The notes under the pieces are model-generated. The model ran no database searches and was not told where the DNA came from. It saw only the letters and a list, made by a program, of their open reading frames with translations. From Desulfobacteraceae bacterium (lineage in GTDB: Bacteria; Desulfobacterota; Desulfobacteria; Desulfobacterales; JAABPS01), in the NCBI GenBank assembly GCA_011391835.1, contig JAABPS010000079.1:1-10099 (forward strand): DNA of 10,099 nt, read 5' to 3'. Both the position numbers and the translations under genes were made by a program. Below are positions 1 to 6,684 of this stretch, in pieces. Position 1 is the stretch's first letter; each line of letters begins with the position of its first letter.

Positions 1-1099
1 TCAGTTCACCAGTAATCGTAATATTGTCCCCAGGCATAATCATCTCTACACCTTCAGGTAAATTCAATATGCCAGTCACATCGGTTGTCCTAAAATAAAA
101 CTGCGGACGGTATCCATTGAAAAACGGTGTGTGACGGCCTCCTTCTTCCTTGCTTAATATATACACTTCCGCCTTAAACTTCGTATGCGGCGTGATTGAA
201 CCAGGAACAGCAACCACCTGGCCCCGCTCAACTTCTTCACGCTTGGTACCGCGCAACAATACGCCTATGTTATCCCCGGCTCGGCCTTCATCTAAAAGTT
301 TTCGAAACATCTCAACTCCCGTGCAAACGGTCTTCTGCGTCTCGCGGATACCCACGATCTCCACATTATCTCCCACATGAATGATCCCGCGCTCTACACG
401 ACCCGTCACAACCGTACCACGTCCCGCGATACTGAAAACATCTTCAATGGGCAATAAAAACGGCTTTTCAATATCCCGCTTGGGTTCGGGTATAAATGTG
501 TCAATCGCTTTCATTAACTCATGAATACATTTGGCCTCTTCGCTGTTCGCGTCGTCACTTTCCAGCGCCTTTAATGCACTGCCGCGAATAATGGGTGTGT
601 CATCTCCGGGAAACTCATATTTGTCAAGAAGCTCTCTTAGTTCAAGTTCTACAAGCTCGATGAGTTCCTTATCATCTACCATATCACACTTGTTTAGAAA
701 AACCACAATACAGGGTACGCCTACCTGGCGGGCTAACAGGATGTGCTCACGGGTCTGAGGCATCGGGCCGTCATCTGCGCCAACCACAAGAATCGCACCA
801 TCCATCTGGGCAGCTCCTGTAATCATGTTCTTGATATAGTCCGCATGACCCGGGCAGTCCACATGGGCATAATGACGGTTTTCTGTCTCATATTCCACAT
901 GGGCCGTTGAAATGGTTATCCCACGCTCTTTTTCCTCCGGAGCCTTATCTATCTGATCAAACGGCACAAACTTCGCCAAACCCTTCAGGCCCATATGCTT
1001 GGTAATGGCCGCTGTCAGAGTGGTCTTCCCATGATCGATATGCCCTATCGTCCCAACGTTTACGTGCGGCTTGGTCCTTTCAAATTTTTCCTTTGCCAT
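1..1099 (-). CDS. tuf: Elongation factor Tu, 3' end cut by the window edge
   Basis: EF-Tu is the cytoplasmic GTPase that delivers aminoacyl-tRNA to the ribosomal A site. My translation gives 366 codons from the ATG at 1099 to the left edge; the family is usually near 395, so roughly 30 C-terminal residues lie outside. Visible G-domain motifs are GHIDHGKT (19-26), RGITI (59-63, with the switch I Thr62), DCPGH (81-85, with catalytic His85), NKCD (136-139) and SAL (174-176). Domain 2 begins near residue 213 (KPFLLPIEDVF), and domain 3 carries HTPFF and YRPQFYFRTTDVTG. The start is supported by an AAGGGGG tract 8 bases upstream. A nearby ATG at 1106 is out of frame. The gene follows rpsG by 44 bases with no terminator, so it is probably co-transcribed with rpsL and rpsG. 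All GTPase residues look intact. Whether a second tuf copy exists cannot be seen. Confidence 0.99.
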   Translation of the reverse strand, partial: MAKEKFERTKPHVNVGTIGHIDHGKTTLTAAITKHMGLKGLAKFVPFDQIDKAPEEKERGITISTAHVEYETENRHYAHVDCPGHADYIKNMITGAAQMDGAILVVGADDGPMPQTREHILLARQVGVPCIVVFLNKCDMVDDKELIELVELELRELLDKYEFPGDDTPIIRGSALKALESDDANSEEAKCIHELMKAIDTFIPEPKRDIEKPFLLPIEDVFSIAGRGTVVTGRVERGIIHVGDNVEIVGIRETQKTVCTGVEMFRKLLDEGRAGDNIGVLLRGTKREEVERGQVVAVPGSITPHTKFKAEVYILSKEEGGRHTPFFNGYRPQFYFRTTDVTGILNLPEGVEMIMPGDNITITGEL

Positions 1100-1143
1100 T
1101 GGTCATTCCCCCTTTTAAAACGTACAAATTTTACCTAAATTTA

Positions 1144-1614
1144 TTACCACCTGAAATGAGCAAAGGCCTTATTTGCCTCAGCCATTTTGTGGGTATCTTC
1201 CTTTTTCTTGATAGACGTTCCTTTGTTCTGAGCGGCATCCAAAAGTTCTCCGGCGAGCTTGGTTGACATGTTTTTTTCTGAACGGCTCCGTGCATGGGTA
1301 ATAATCCATCTGATTCCTAAAGCAGTCCTGCGAGAGGGTCTAATTTCACTCGGTACCTGGTAGGTTGATCCTCCAACCCGTCTTGATTTAACTTCAATCA
1401 TCGGCCTTACATTCTCAACAGCCTGTTCAAATATCTTCAGTGGATCATCCTTCGTTTTATCCTTGATAAAATCAAATGCATCGTACAGCAATAATTCCGC
1501 TGTACTTTTTTTCCCATCTCGCATCATCGCGTTAATAAATTTTGATACAAGCCTGTTTTCGTATAAAGGATCAGGCATAGTAACCCGCTGCGGAACTTCT
1601 CTTCTTCTTGGCAT
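1144..1614 (-). CDS. rpsG: 30S ribosomal protein S7
   Basis: S7 is a primary binding protein of the 3' major (head) domain of 16S rRNA and nucleates head assembly near the E site. The 156-residue product is the usual short bacterial form and looks complete. It begins MPRRREVPQR, carries the VENVRPMIEVKSRRVGG segment (67-82) and the beta-hairpin residues STYQVPSEIRPSRR (83-96), and ends in the conserved EDTHKMAEANKAFAHFRW (139-156). The upstream Shine-Dalgarno is modest: GGTG 6 bases before the ATG. S7 translation may therefore be partly coupled to rpsL, 39 bases upstream. In E. coli S7 represses its own operon by binding the rpsL-rpsG intercistronic RNA; here that gap holds a dyad that could play a similar part (inference). 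tuf follows directly, without fusA. Confidence 0.99.
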   Translation of the reverse strand: MPRRREVPQRVTMPDPLYENRLVSKFINAMMRDGKKSTAELLLYDAFDFIKDKTKDDPLKIFEQAVENVRPMIEVKSRRVGGSTYQVPSEIRPSRRTALGIRWIITHARSRSEKNMSTKLAGELLDAAQNKGTSIKKKEDTHKMAEANKAFAHFRW

Positions 1615-1631
1615 ATCTTACACCATTTATT

Positions 1632-1652
1632 TTATGTGTAATTTACATATAA
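1632..1652 (-). repeat. 21-base imperfect dyad in the rpsL-rpsG gap
   Basis: Two 10-base arms flank one central base, directly after the rpsL stop codon. On the coding strand they read TTATATGTAA and TTACACATAA, which are reverse complements except for one position (an A-C mismatch in the mRNA). The one-base centre means a folded RNA must open several pairs to form a loop, so it is either a weak hairpin or a DNA dyad. Its position matches the E. coli intercistronic region bound by repressor S7. That functional link is only positional inference, and the sequence is AT-rich enough for chance to be possible. Confidence 0.4.
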
Positions 1653-1653
1653 T

Positions 1654-2025
1654 CTATTTGGGCCGTTTTGTACCATATTTTGAGCGCCCTTGTTTTCGAT
1701 CTTCAACACCCAGGGTATCAAGGGTGCCTCTGATGATATGATATCTGACACCGGGAAGATCTTTCACTCGTCCTCCCCGGACAAGCACAACAGAATGCTC
1801 CTGAAGATTGTGCCCAATGCCGGGAATGTATCCCGTAACTTCAGCGCCTGAAGTCAGCCTGATCCTTGCAACCTTCCTCAGAGCTGAATTCGGCTTTTTC
1901 GGAGTCGAAGTATATACACGCGTACACACCCCTCTTCTTTGTGGAGCCCCTTTCAACGCTGGTGTGTTTGTTTTTTTCTTTGTCCGCTTCCGGCCGTTTC
2001 TGACCAGCTGATTAATCGTCGGCAT
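1654..2025 (-). CDS. rpsL: 30S ribosomal protein S12
   Basis: S12 sits at the 30S decoding centre, contacts 16S rRNA at the A site and influences decoding accuracy. The 123-residue product is a normal full-length form and begins MPTINQLVRNGRK. It has the conserved CTRVYTSTPKKPNSALRKVA block (34-53), GHNLQEHSVVLVRGGRVKDL (71-90) and the ending GRSKYGTKRPK. Lys43 and Lys88, where streptomycin-resistance changes classically occur, are both lysine, so no such change is seen. Asp89, the residue methylthiolated in some bacteria, is also present. The ATG at 2025 is preceded by GGGGAG at a short spacing of 3 bases. It is the first gene of the str group, downstream of a predicted promoter in the gap after rpoC. 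Confidence 0.99.
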   Translation of the reverse strand: MPTINQLVRNGRKRTKKKTNTPALKGAPQRRGVCTRVYTSTPKKPNSALRKVARIRLTSGAEVTGYIPGIGHNLQEHSVVLVRGGRVKDLPGVRYHIIRGTLDTLGVEDRKQGRSKYGTKRPK

Positions 2026-2051
2026 ACTCTCCCCGCTTATAAATAAATCTG

Positions 2052-2075
2052 TTTACCCATCGTGTACAAGGTAAA
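2052..2075 (-). promoter_or_regulatory. Possible 5' leader hairpin of the rpsL transcript
   Basis: On the coding strand TTTACCT (2075-2069) can pair with GGGTAAA (2058-2052), giving six Watson-Crick pairs plus one U-G pair around a 10-base loop. It starts at or next to the predicted transcription start (about 2076). It could protect the 5' end of the mRNA or take part in regulation, but the stem is short and its significance is uncertain. Confidence 0.3.
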
Positions 2076-2081
2076 TGACGA

Positions 2082-2110
2082 CATATATTCGTGCAATCAA
2101 ATAATGTCAA
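2082..2110 (-). promoter_or_regulatory. Predicted sigma70-type promoter for rpsL-rpsG-tuf
   Basis: On the coding strand a consensus -35 TTGACA (2110-2105) is followed by a 17-base spacer and a -10 hexamer TATATG (2087-2082, four of six matching TATAAT). The likely start is the A at about 2076, giving a leader of about 51 bases before the rpsL ATG. A perfect -35, ideal spacing and AT-rich sequence just upstream make this the best promoter candidate in the window. It would let the translation genes be transcribed independently of rpoBC. Confidence 0.75.
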
Positions 2111-2135
2111 GCTTTTTATATAAAAATTCTTTTAC
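2111..2135 (-). promoter_or_regulatory. UP-element-like AT tract upstream of the rpsL promoter
   Basis: Directly upstream of the -35 the coding strand has an A-run, then a T-run, then an A-run (AAAAGAATTTTT, ATAT, AAAAA), and includes the perfect 14-base palindrome TTTTTATATAAAAA. This arrangement resembles the E. coli UP-element pattern bound by the alpha-subunit C-terminal domains, which boosts ribosomal promoters. The match is by eye and the whole gap is AT-rich, so confidence is moderate. Confidence 0.55.
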
Positions 2136-2266
2136 CGTAAATAATTCTTTTGCGTCATAATTATTCTGTAAATGAACAAAACGCCGTCCGCTTCAAATCC
2201 CTTATTAAACCTTTCGTATCAAACAAAAACGTCAGGTGTAACTATTTAAAACCATAAAAATAACAG

Positions 2267-5200
2267 CTATTCTAGGCTTGGCACAATTCCAAGATCCCGA
2301 TATGCGGGATGCCCTGTGCCAGCGGGAATAAGCCGTCCCATAATGACGTTTTCCTTCAAACCCCGCAAGTAATCTTTTGTGCCTGCAATACTGGCATCGG
2401 TCAGTACTTTGGTTGTTTCCTGGAATGAAGCAGCTGAAATGAAACTATCCGTACACAGGGATGCTTTTGTGATACCAAGTATTAGGGGTTCTGCCACAGC
2501 CGGTTTCCCCCCTTTAGCTATTACCGCACTATTAATATCTTCAAACTTGACCCTGTCTATATGTTCTTCATAAATACAGTCGGTATCACCCACTTCAATA
2601 ACCTTTACACGCCTCATCATCTGTCTGACGATAACTTCGATGTGCTTGTCATTGATCCGTACCCCCTGCAGGCGATACACCTCCTGAACCTCATCCACCA
2701 GATAGCGTGCCAGTTCGATTTCACCCTTAATATTCAAAATATCCTGCGGAACAGCTGAACCGCCAATAAGTGCTTCTCCGGCTCGAATATAATCACCTTC
2801 ATAAACATTAATATGTTTCCCGCGCGGTATCAGGTATTCCATTTTTTCACCCACATCCACCGGAGTAACGGTTATTTTCTGTTTGCCCTTTTTGGTGGAT
2901 TTTGATATCGAAACGTAACCGTCTATTTCGCTTAATACAGCAGTTTCTTTGGGTTTTCGAACCTCAAAAAGCTCCGCAACCCGAGGCAGACCCCCAGTAA
3001 TATCCTTTGTCTTCGTCGTGGCTCTGGGAAGCTTCGCTATAATATCACCCGCCTTCACCGTACTGTTTTCTTCCACCATTAAAATAGCATCAACCGGCAG
3101 GAAGTAACGCGCCCGTGCCTCCGATTCTGGAAGTTTGGCCGTCTGTCCCTCCTTATCTTTAATTGAAATTCGCGGGCGTTCTTCTCCGCTTTTCGATTCA
3201 ATGATCGTATGACTTGATTTCCCGGTAACAGGATCAACTTTTTCCTGCATGGTTTTCCCGGCCTCAATATCTCCAAACTTAACCGTCCCATCCACCTCTG
3301 TCAGTATCGGTGTCGTAAATGGATCCCAGGTTGCAAGAAGATCACCCTCCTTTACCTTATCTCCATCCTTCACTTTCAGATGAGCGCCATAAATAACCGG
3401 AAACCGTTCTCTTTCTCGACCTGTATCGCTGATAATTGCAAATTCTCCTCCCCTCCGGTTCATCACAACATATTGATCCTTAGCATTTTTTAACACTTTA
3501 AGATCATCAAACCGGATAGTTCCATCCACTCGTGCCTTAATATCCGCCTGCTCAACTCGCCTGCTGGCAGTTCCACCAATGTGGAATGTACGCATGGTCA
3601 ACTGCGTACCCGGCTCACCAATCGACTGGGCCGCCATAATGCCAACAGCCTGCCCGATTTCTACCAGCCCTCCATGCGAAAGATCTCTGCCATAACATCC
3701 AGCACATACACCATGCTTTGATCTGCATGTAAGAACAGACCGGATGGTTATCTTTGTAATACCCGCGTCTTCGATTTTTTTAACGGCAGATTCATCCAAA
3801 TGTTCTCCCTGGCGTATGATAATTTCATCCGTAAACGGATCATGTATATCTTCTATGGTCACACGTCCTAAAATACGCTCTCCCAGACGCTGGATAATTT
3901 CCCCGCCTTCCATAAGAGGCTCCACTTCCACGCCAACGGCTGTGCCGCAATCTTCTTCTAACACCATGCAATCCTGAGCAACATCAGCAAGCCGTCGGGT
4001 CAGGTAACCGGAATTTGCAGTTTTTAATGCAGTGTCTGCGAGCCCTTTCCTGGCGCCATGAGTGGAGATAAAATATTGAAGAACCGACAGGCCCTCTCTG
4101 AAATTAGCGTTAATCGGTGTCTCAATAATTTCACCAGAAGGCTTTGCCATAAGACCACGCATACCGGCAAGCTGACGCATCTGATCCTTGCTGCCCCTAG
4201 CCCCGGAATCTGCCATCATGTATATCGGATTAAAGCTTTCACTGGACTGGGAGGAAGCCTTGCCGGTCGCACCCGAACCGGCTGTTTCACTGATAGCCAG
4301 ACCCTTCTGCATCGCCTTCATCATTTCATCTGCAACTTCATCCGTTGCCTTTGTCCATATATCTACGACCTTATTATATTTTTCGCCCTGGGTAATAAGC
4401 CCTTCAGTCCACTGCTTATTAATCTCTTCAACCTGAGTTTCCGCATTCTTGATGATACCCTCCTTGGCAGTTGGAATAATCATGGCATCAATCGAAATGG
4501 ATAACCCCCCCTGCGTTGAATATCGGTAACCAATATCCTTTAATCTGTCGGAAAGAATTACTGTCGCTTTGGCACCAAGGTTTCTGTAAACAAAATCCAC
4601 AAGCTCACGAAGAGTCTTTTTATCCATTAAATGGTTTACAACATCAAAAGGAACCGGAGAGCGCTTATCTGCCACCTCAAATAGATGATATGTATTCCCA
4701 ATACATATGGGGTTGCTGATTTCCCCTTCCTGAAGCGAAAAAACCTCGTCCGCATCTTCTTCATCTATCTTGAATATGCTGACAAACTCCTCCTGTTTGA
4801 GCATACCGATAAAGCCTTCATTCTCTTTGTCTGCACTGTGCGAATATTCTTTGACCAGATCGATAAATGGCCGGTTGTTATCTAATTCCGCTAAAATATG
4901 GTTCGATACCTCTTCAGACGGCACCATGATATGGCGCAAGGTCATTAGGATATCTTGAGGAATGATTTCCCAAAGAAGAATCCGGCCCACCGTAGTCTCC
5001 ACTCTTTTCCCATCAACCCGAACGGTTATTTTTGCATGAAGATCAATGGCCTTGTCATCATAGGCAACACGAACTTCTTCAGGTGATGCGAATATTCGTC
5101 CATCTCCTTTTTTATTATTTACCCCTCGAGTCATATAGTACAGGCCCAGAACAATATCCTGGCTGGGAACAATAATAGGGCTCCCATTTGCTGGAGAAAG

Positions 5201-6670
5201 AATATTATTGCTGGACAGCATCAGTACTCTGGCCTCAATTTGAGCCTCTATGGAAAGAGGCACGTGAACCGCCATCTGGTCTCCGTCAAAATCCGCATTA
5301 AAAGCGGTACACACCAGCGGATGCAACTGAAGCGCCTTTCCTTCAATAAGTATAGGCTCAAATGCCTGAATGCCCAGCCGATGCAGTGTTGGTGCACGAT
5401 TTAAAAAGACAGGGTACTCCTTGACGACTTCATCCAGCGTATCCCATACTTCCGGCGTCTCTTTTTCCACCATTTTTTTAGCACTCTTTACAGTTGAAAC
5501 AAACCCCTTTTCTTCCAAGCGGAAGTAAACAAAAGGCTTGAAAAGCTCAAGGGCCATTTTCTTCGGCAAACCGCATTGGTGAAGTCTCAGTTCCGGCCCC
5601 ACGGTAATGACCGTACGGCCAGAATAATCCACCCGTTTCCCTAAAAGGTTCTGGCGAAACCGCCCCTGCTTCCCTTTTAACGTATCACTTAACGATTTCA
5701 ACGGACGCTTATTGGTTCCCATGATCACCCGTCCATGGCGGCCGTTATCAAAAAGAACATCCACAGATTCCTGAAGCATCCTTTTTTCATTACGGACGAT
5801 AATATCAGGCGCTTTTAAATCCATCAGCCGTTTCAAGCGGTTGTTTCGATTAATCACCCGTCGATAGAGGTCATTAAGATCAGAGGTAGCGAATCTGCCA
5901 CCTTCCAGCGGCACCAGCGGTCTTAAATCCGGTGGAAGCACAGGAATAGCATCCATAATCATCCAAACAGGTTTAATTCCTGAACGCCTGAATGCGTCGA
6001 CAATTTTAAGACGCTTGGACAGCTTCTGGCGCTTTGCCATGGAATGGGTGGAAAGAATTTCTGCTCTCAATTCTTTGTATAGCGCATCGAGATCGATATT
6101 TCCCAGTATCGTTTTAATTGCCTCAGCACCAATCCCAACGTCAAATTTTGCCCCAAAATTTTCAAGTGCCTCATGATATTTATCTTCAGACAGAATCTGG
6201 CATTTGCTTAAATCAGTTTCCTTTGGATCAAGAACGATATAGCTGTCAAAATAAAGTACTTTTTCAAGGTTCTTGAGAGTAATGTCCAGCAAATTCCCTA
6301 TTTTGCTGGGAAGGCTTTTTAAAAACCATATATGCGCGCAGGGGGTTGCCAGTTCAATATGCGCCATTCTTTCTCTTCGTACTTTGGATTGAATAACTTC
6401 CACACCGCACTTTTCGCAAATCACACCCCGGTGCTTCATGCGCTTGTATTTGCCGCAATTACACTCATAGTCTTTTGTGGGACCAAAAATCTTGGCACAA
6501 AAAAGACCGTCCCGTTCCGGTTTAAATGTCCTGTAATTGATTGTCTCAGGTTTCTTAATCTCACCATGAGACCATTTTCGTATCTGCTCTGACGATGCCA
6601 ACGCAAGTTGGACAGCGGAATATTGTTTGGGATCTGTTGGTTTAGCGAAGAAATCGTATAAAGTTTCCAA
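2267..6670 (-). CDS. rpoC: RNA polymerase subunit beta' with an inserted parvulin-like domain
   Basis: Beta' forms half of the RNA polymerase clamp and supplies the catalytic aspartates. The product has 1467 residues (E. coli: 1407). In order: the N-terminal zinc site C70/C72/C85/C88; NADFDGDQ with Mg-binding D460, D462 and D464; an inserted domain (572-673); the bridge-helix region (MMADSGARGS from 818); a second zinc site C908/C982/C989/C992; and the trigger loop GTQLTMRTFH (1021-1030), interrupted by a proteobacterial SI3-type insert (about 1037-1220). It closes with GLPRVAELFE, NDKHIEVIVRQM and the GRLIPAGTG ending. The start codon is TTG at 6670, with AAGGAG 6 bases upstream; the first residues, METLYDFF, match the family N-terminus. 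It lies 14 bases after rpoB, so the two are surely co-transcribed. Catalytic residues are intact; the odd feature is the rotamase-like insert. Confidence 0.99.
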   Translation of the reverse strand: METLYDFFAKPTDPKQYSAVQLALASSEQIRKWSHGEIKKPETINYRTFKPERDGLFCAKIFGPTKDYECNCGKYKRMKHRGVICEKCGVEVIQSKVRRERMAHIELATPCAHIWFLKSLPSKIGNLLDITLKNLEKVLYFDSYIVLDPKETDLSKCQILSEDKYHEALENFGAKFDVGIGAEAIKTILGNIDLDALYKELRAEILSTHSMAKRQKLSKRLKIVDAFRRSGIKPVWMIMDAIPVLPPDLRPLVPLEGGRFATSDLNDLYRRVINRNNRLKRLMDLKAPDIIVRNEKRMLQESVDVLFDNGRHGRVIMGTNKRPLKSLSDTLKGKQGRFRQNLLGKRVDYSGRTVITVGPELRLHQCGLPKKMALELFKPFVYFRLEEKGFVSTVKSAKKMVEKETPEVWDTLDEVVKEYPVFLNRAPTLHRLGIQAFEPILIEGKALQLHPLVCTAFNADFDGDQMAVHVPLSIEAQIEARVLMLSSNNILSPANGSPIIVPSQDIVLGLYYMTRGVNNKKGDGRIFASPEEVRVAYDDKAIDLHAKITVRVDGKRVETTVGRILLWEIIPQDILMTLRHIMVPSEEVSNHILAELDNNRPFIDLVKEYSHSADKENEGFIGMLKQEEFVSIFKIDEEDADEVFSLQEGEISNPICIGNTYHLFEVADKRSPVPFDVVNHLMDKKTLRELVDFVYRNLGAKATVILSDRLKDIGYRYSTQGGLSISIDAMIIPTAKEGIIKNAETQVEEINKQWTEGLITQGEKYNKVVDIWTKATDEVADEMMKAMQKGLAISETAGSGATGKASSQSSESFNPIYMMADSGARGSKDQMRQLAGMRGLMAKPSGEIIETPINANFREGLSVLQYFISTHGARKGLADTALKTANSGYLTRRLADVAQDCMVLEEDCGTAVGVEVEPLMEGGEIIQRLGERILGRVTIEDIHDPFTDEIIIRQGEHLDESAVKKIEDAGITKITIRSVLTCRSKHGVCAGCYGRDLSHGGLVEIGQAVGIMAAQSIGEPGTQLTMRTFHIGGTASRRVEQADIKARVDGTIRFDDLKVLKNAKDQYVVMNRRGGEFAIISDTGRERERFPVIYGAHLKVKDGDKVKEGDLLATWDPFTTPILTEVDGTVKFGDIEAGKTMQEKVDPVTGKSSHTIIESKSGEERPRISIKDKEGQTAKLPESEARARYFLPVDAILMVEENSTVKAGDIIAKLPRATTKTKDITGGLPRVAELFEVRKPKETAVLSEIDGYVSISKSTKKGKQKITVTPVDVGEKMEYLIPRGKHINVYEGDYIRAGEALIGGSAVPQDILNIKGEIELARYLVDEVQEVYRLQGVRINDKHIEVIVRQMMRRVKVIEVGDTDCIYEEHIDRVKFEDINSAVIAKGGKPAVAEPLILGITKASLCTDSFISAASFQETTKVLTDASIAGTKDYLRGLKENVIMGRLIPAGTGHPAYRDLGIVPSLE
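3011..3562 (-). other. rpoC: SI3-type insert in the beta' trigger loop (protein domain)
   Basis: Residues about 1037-1220 of beta' separate the two halves of the trigger loop, between HIGGTASR and TKDITGGLPR. They read like the proteobacterial SI3 insert, made of sandwich-barrel hybrid repeats. Segments such as PVIYGAHLKVKDGDKVKEGD, WDPFTTPILTEVDGTVKF and YFLPVDAILMVEENSTVKAG align by eye with E. coli SI3. In E. coli this module moves with trigger-loop folding and affects pausing and cleavage. It supports a proteobacterial-type polymerase. The boundaries are approximate. Confidence 0.8.
4235..4297 (-). other. rpoC: Ser/Gly/Ala-rich loop before the beta' bridge helix
   Basis: Beta' residues 792-812 form a low-complexity stretch rich in Ser, Gly, Ala and Thr (AISETAGSGATGK, then ASSQSSES) directly before FNPIYMMADSGARG. 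The E. coli sequence is also variable here but more charged. It is probably a flexible surface loop without catalytic residues. Confidence 0.6.
4652..4957 (-). other. rpoC: Parvulin/PpiC-like (rotamase) domain inserted in beta'
   Basis: Beta' residues 572-673 lie between TTVGRILLWEIIP and PFDVVN, segments separated by only about three residues in E. coli beta'. The inserted sequence follows the parvulin plan: LRHIMVPSEEVSNHILAEL (beta strand with His580, then helix), FIDLVKEYS (602-610), a degenerate GGDLG-type loop (EGFIG, 618-622), DEVFSLQEGEISNPI (641-655) and a closing NTYHLFEV (659-666, with His662). The two signature histidines are kept, while the usual Cys or Asp after the conserved Ser aligns with Ser612. 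Parvulins catalyse prolyl cis-trans isomerisation or act as chaperones; which applies here is unknown. The zinc and trigger-loop residues downstream are shifted by 94 positions from E. coli numbering, as expected for one insert of this size. The reading frame continues without a break. Confidence 0.85.
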
Positions 6671-6684
6671 ATCTATCTCCTTAA
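6671..6684 (-). promoter_or_regulatory. rpoB-rpoC junction with the Shine-Dalgarno that fixes the rpoC TTG start
   Basis: The 14-base gap between the rpoB stop (TAA) and rpoC contains AAGGAG (6682-6677), 6 bases before the TTG at 6670. The strong ribosome-binding site at good spacing, and the family-like residues directly after it, decide the non-ATG start. There is no room for a promoter or terminator. Confidence 0.9.

Larger units (their letters stand above)
2026..2266 (-). promoter_or_regulatory. rpoC-rpsL intergenic region with the str operon leader
   Basis: This 241-base AT-rich gap is the longest non-coding stretch in the window. Its half nearer rpsL holds the predicted promoter, AT-rich upstream tract and short leader listed separately. 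The half nearer rpoC (about 2140-2266) contains no convincing coding sequence. I also see no GC-rich hairpin followed by a T-run, so an intrinsic terminator for rpoBC is not evident. Readthrough from rpoC into rpsL therefore remains possible alongside initiation at the local promoter. Confidence 0.6.

Noticed and set aside
1104..1106. ATG at 1106 as the tuf start
   Set aside because: It is out of frame with EF-Tu; the ATG at 1099 gives the expected MAKEKFERTKPHVNVGTIGH N-terminus.
2140..2266. Intrinsic terminator after rpoC
   Set aside because: Only weak AT-only inverted arms are present, with no GC-rich stem followed by a T-run.
4058..4504. Plus-strand open frame of 148 codons opposite rpoC
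   Set aside because: It lies wholly antisense to conserved beta' sequence and resembles no known family; it is a shadow of rpoC.
4652..4957. The rpoC insert as an intein or mobile element
   Set aside because: There are no intein splice motifs, no terminal repeats and no stop; its sequence fits a parvulin-like domain and the frame is continuous.
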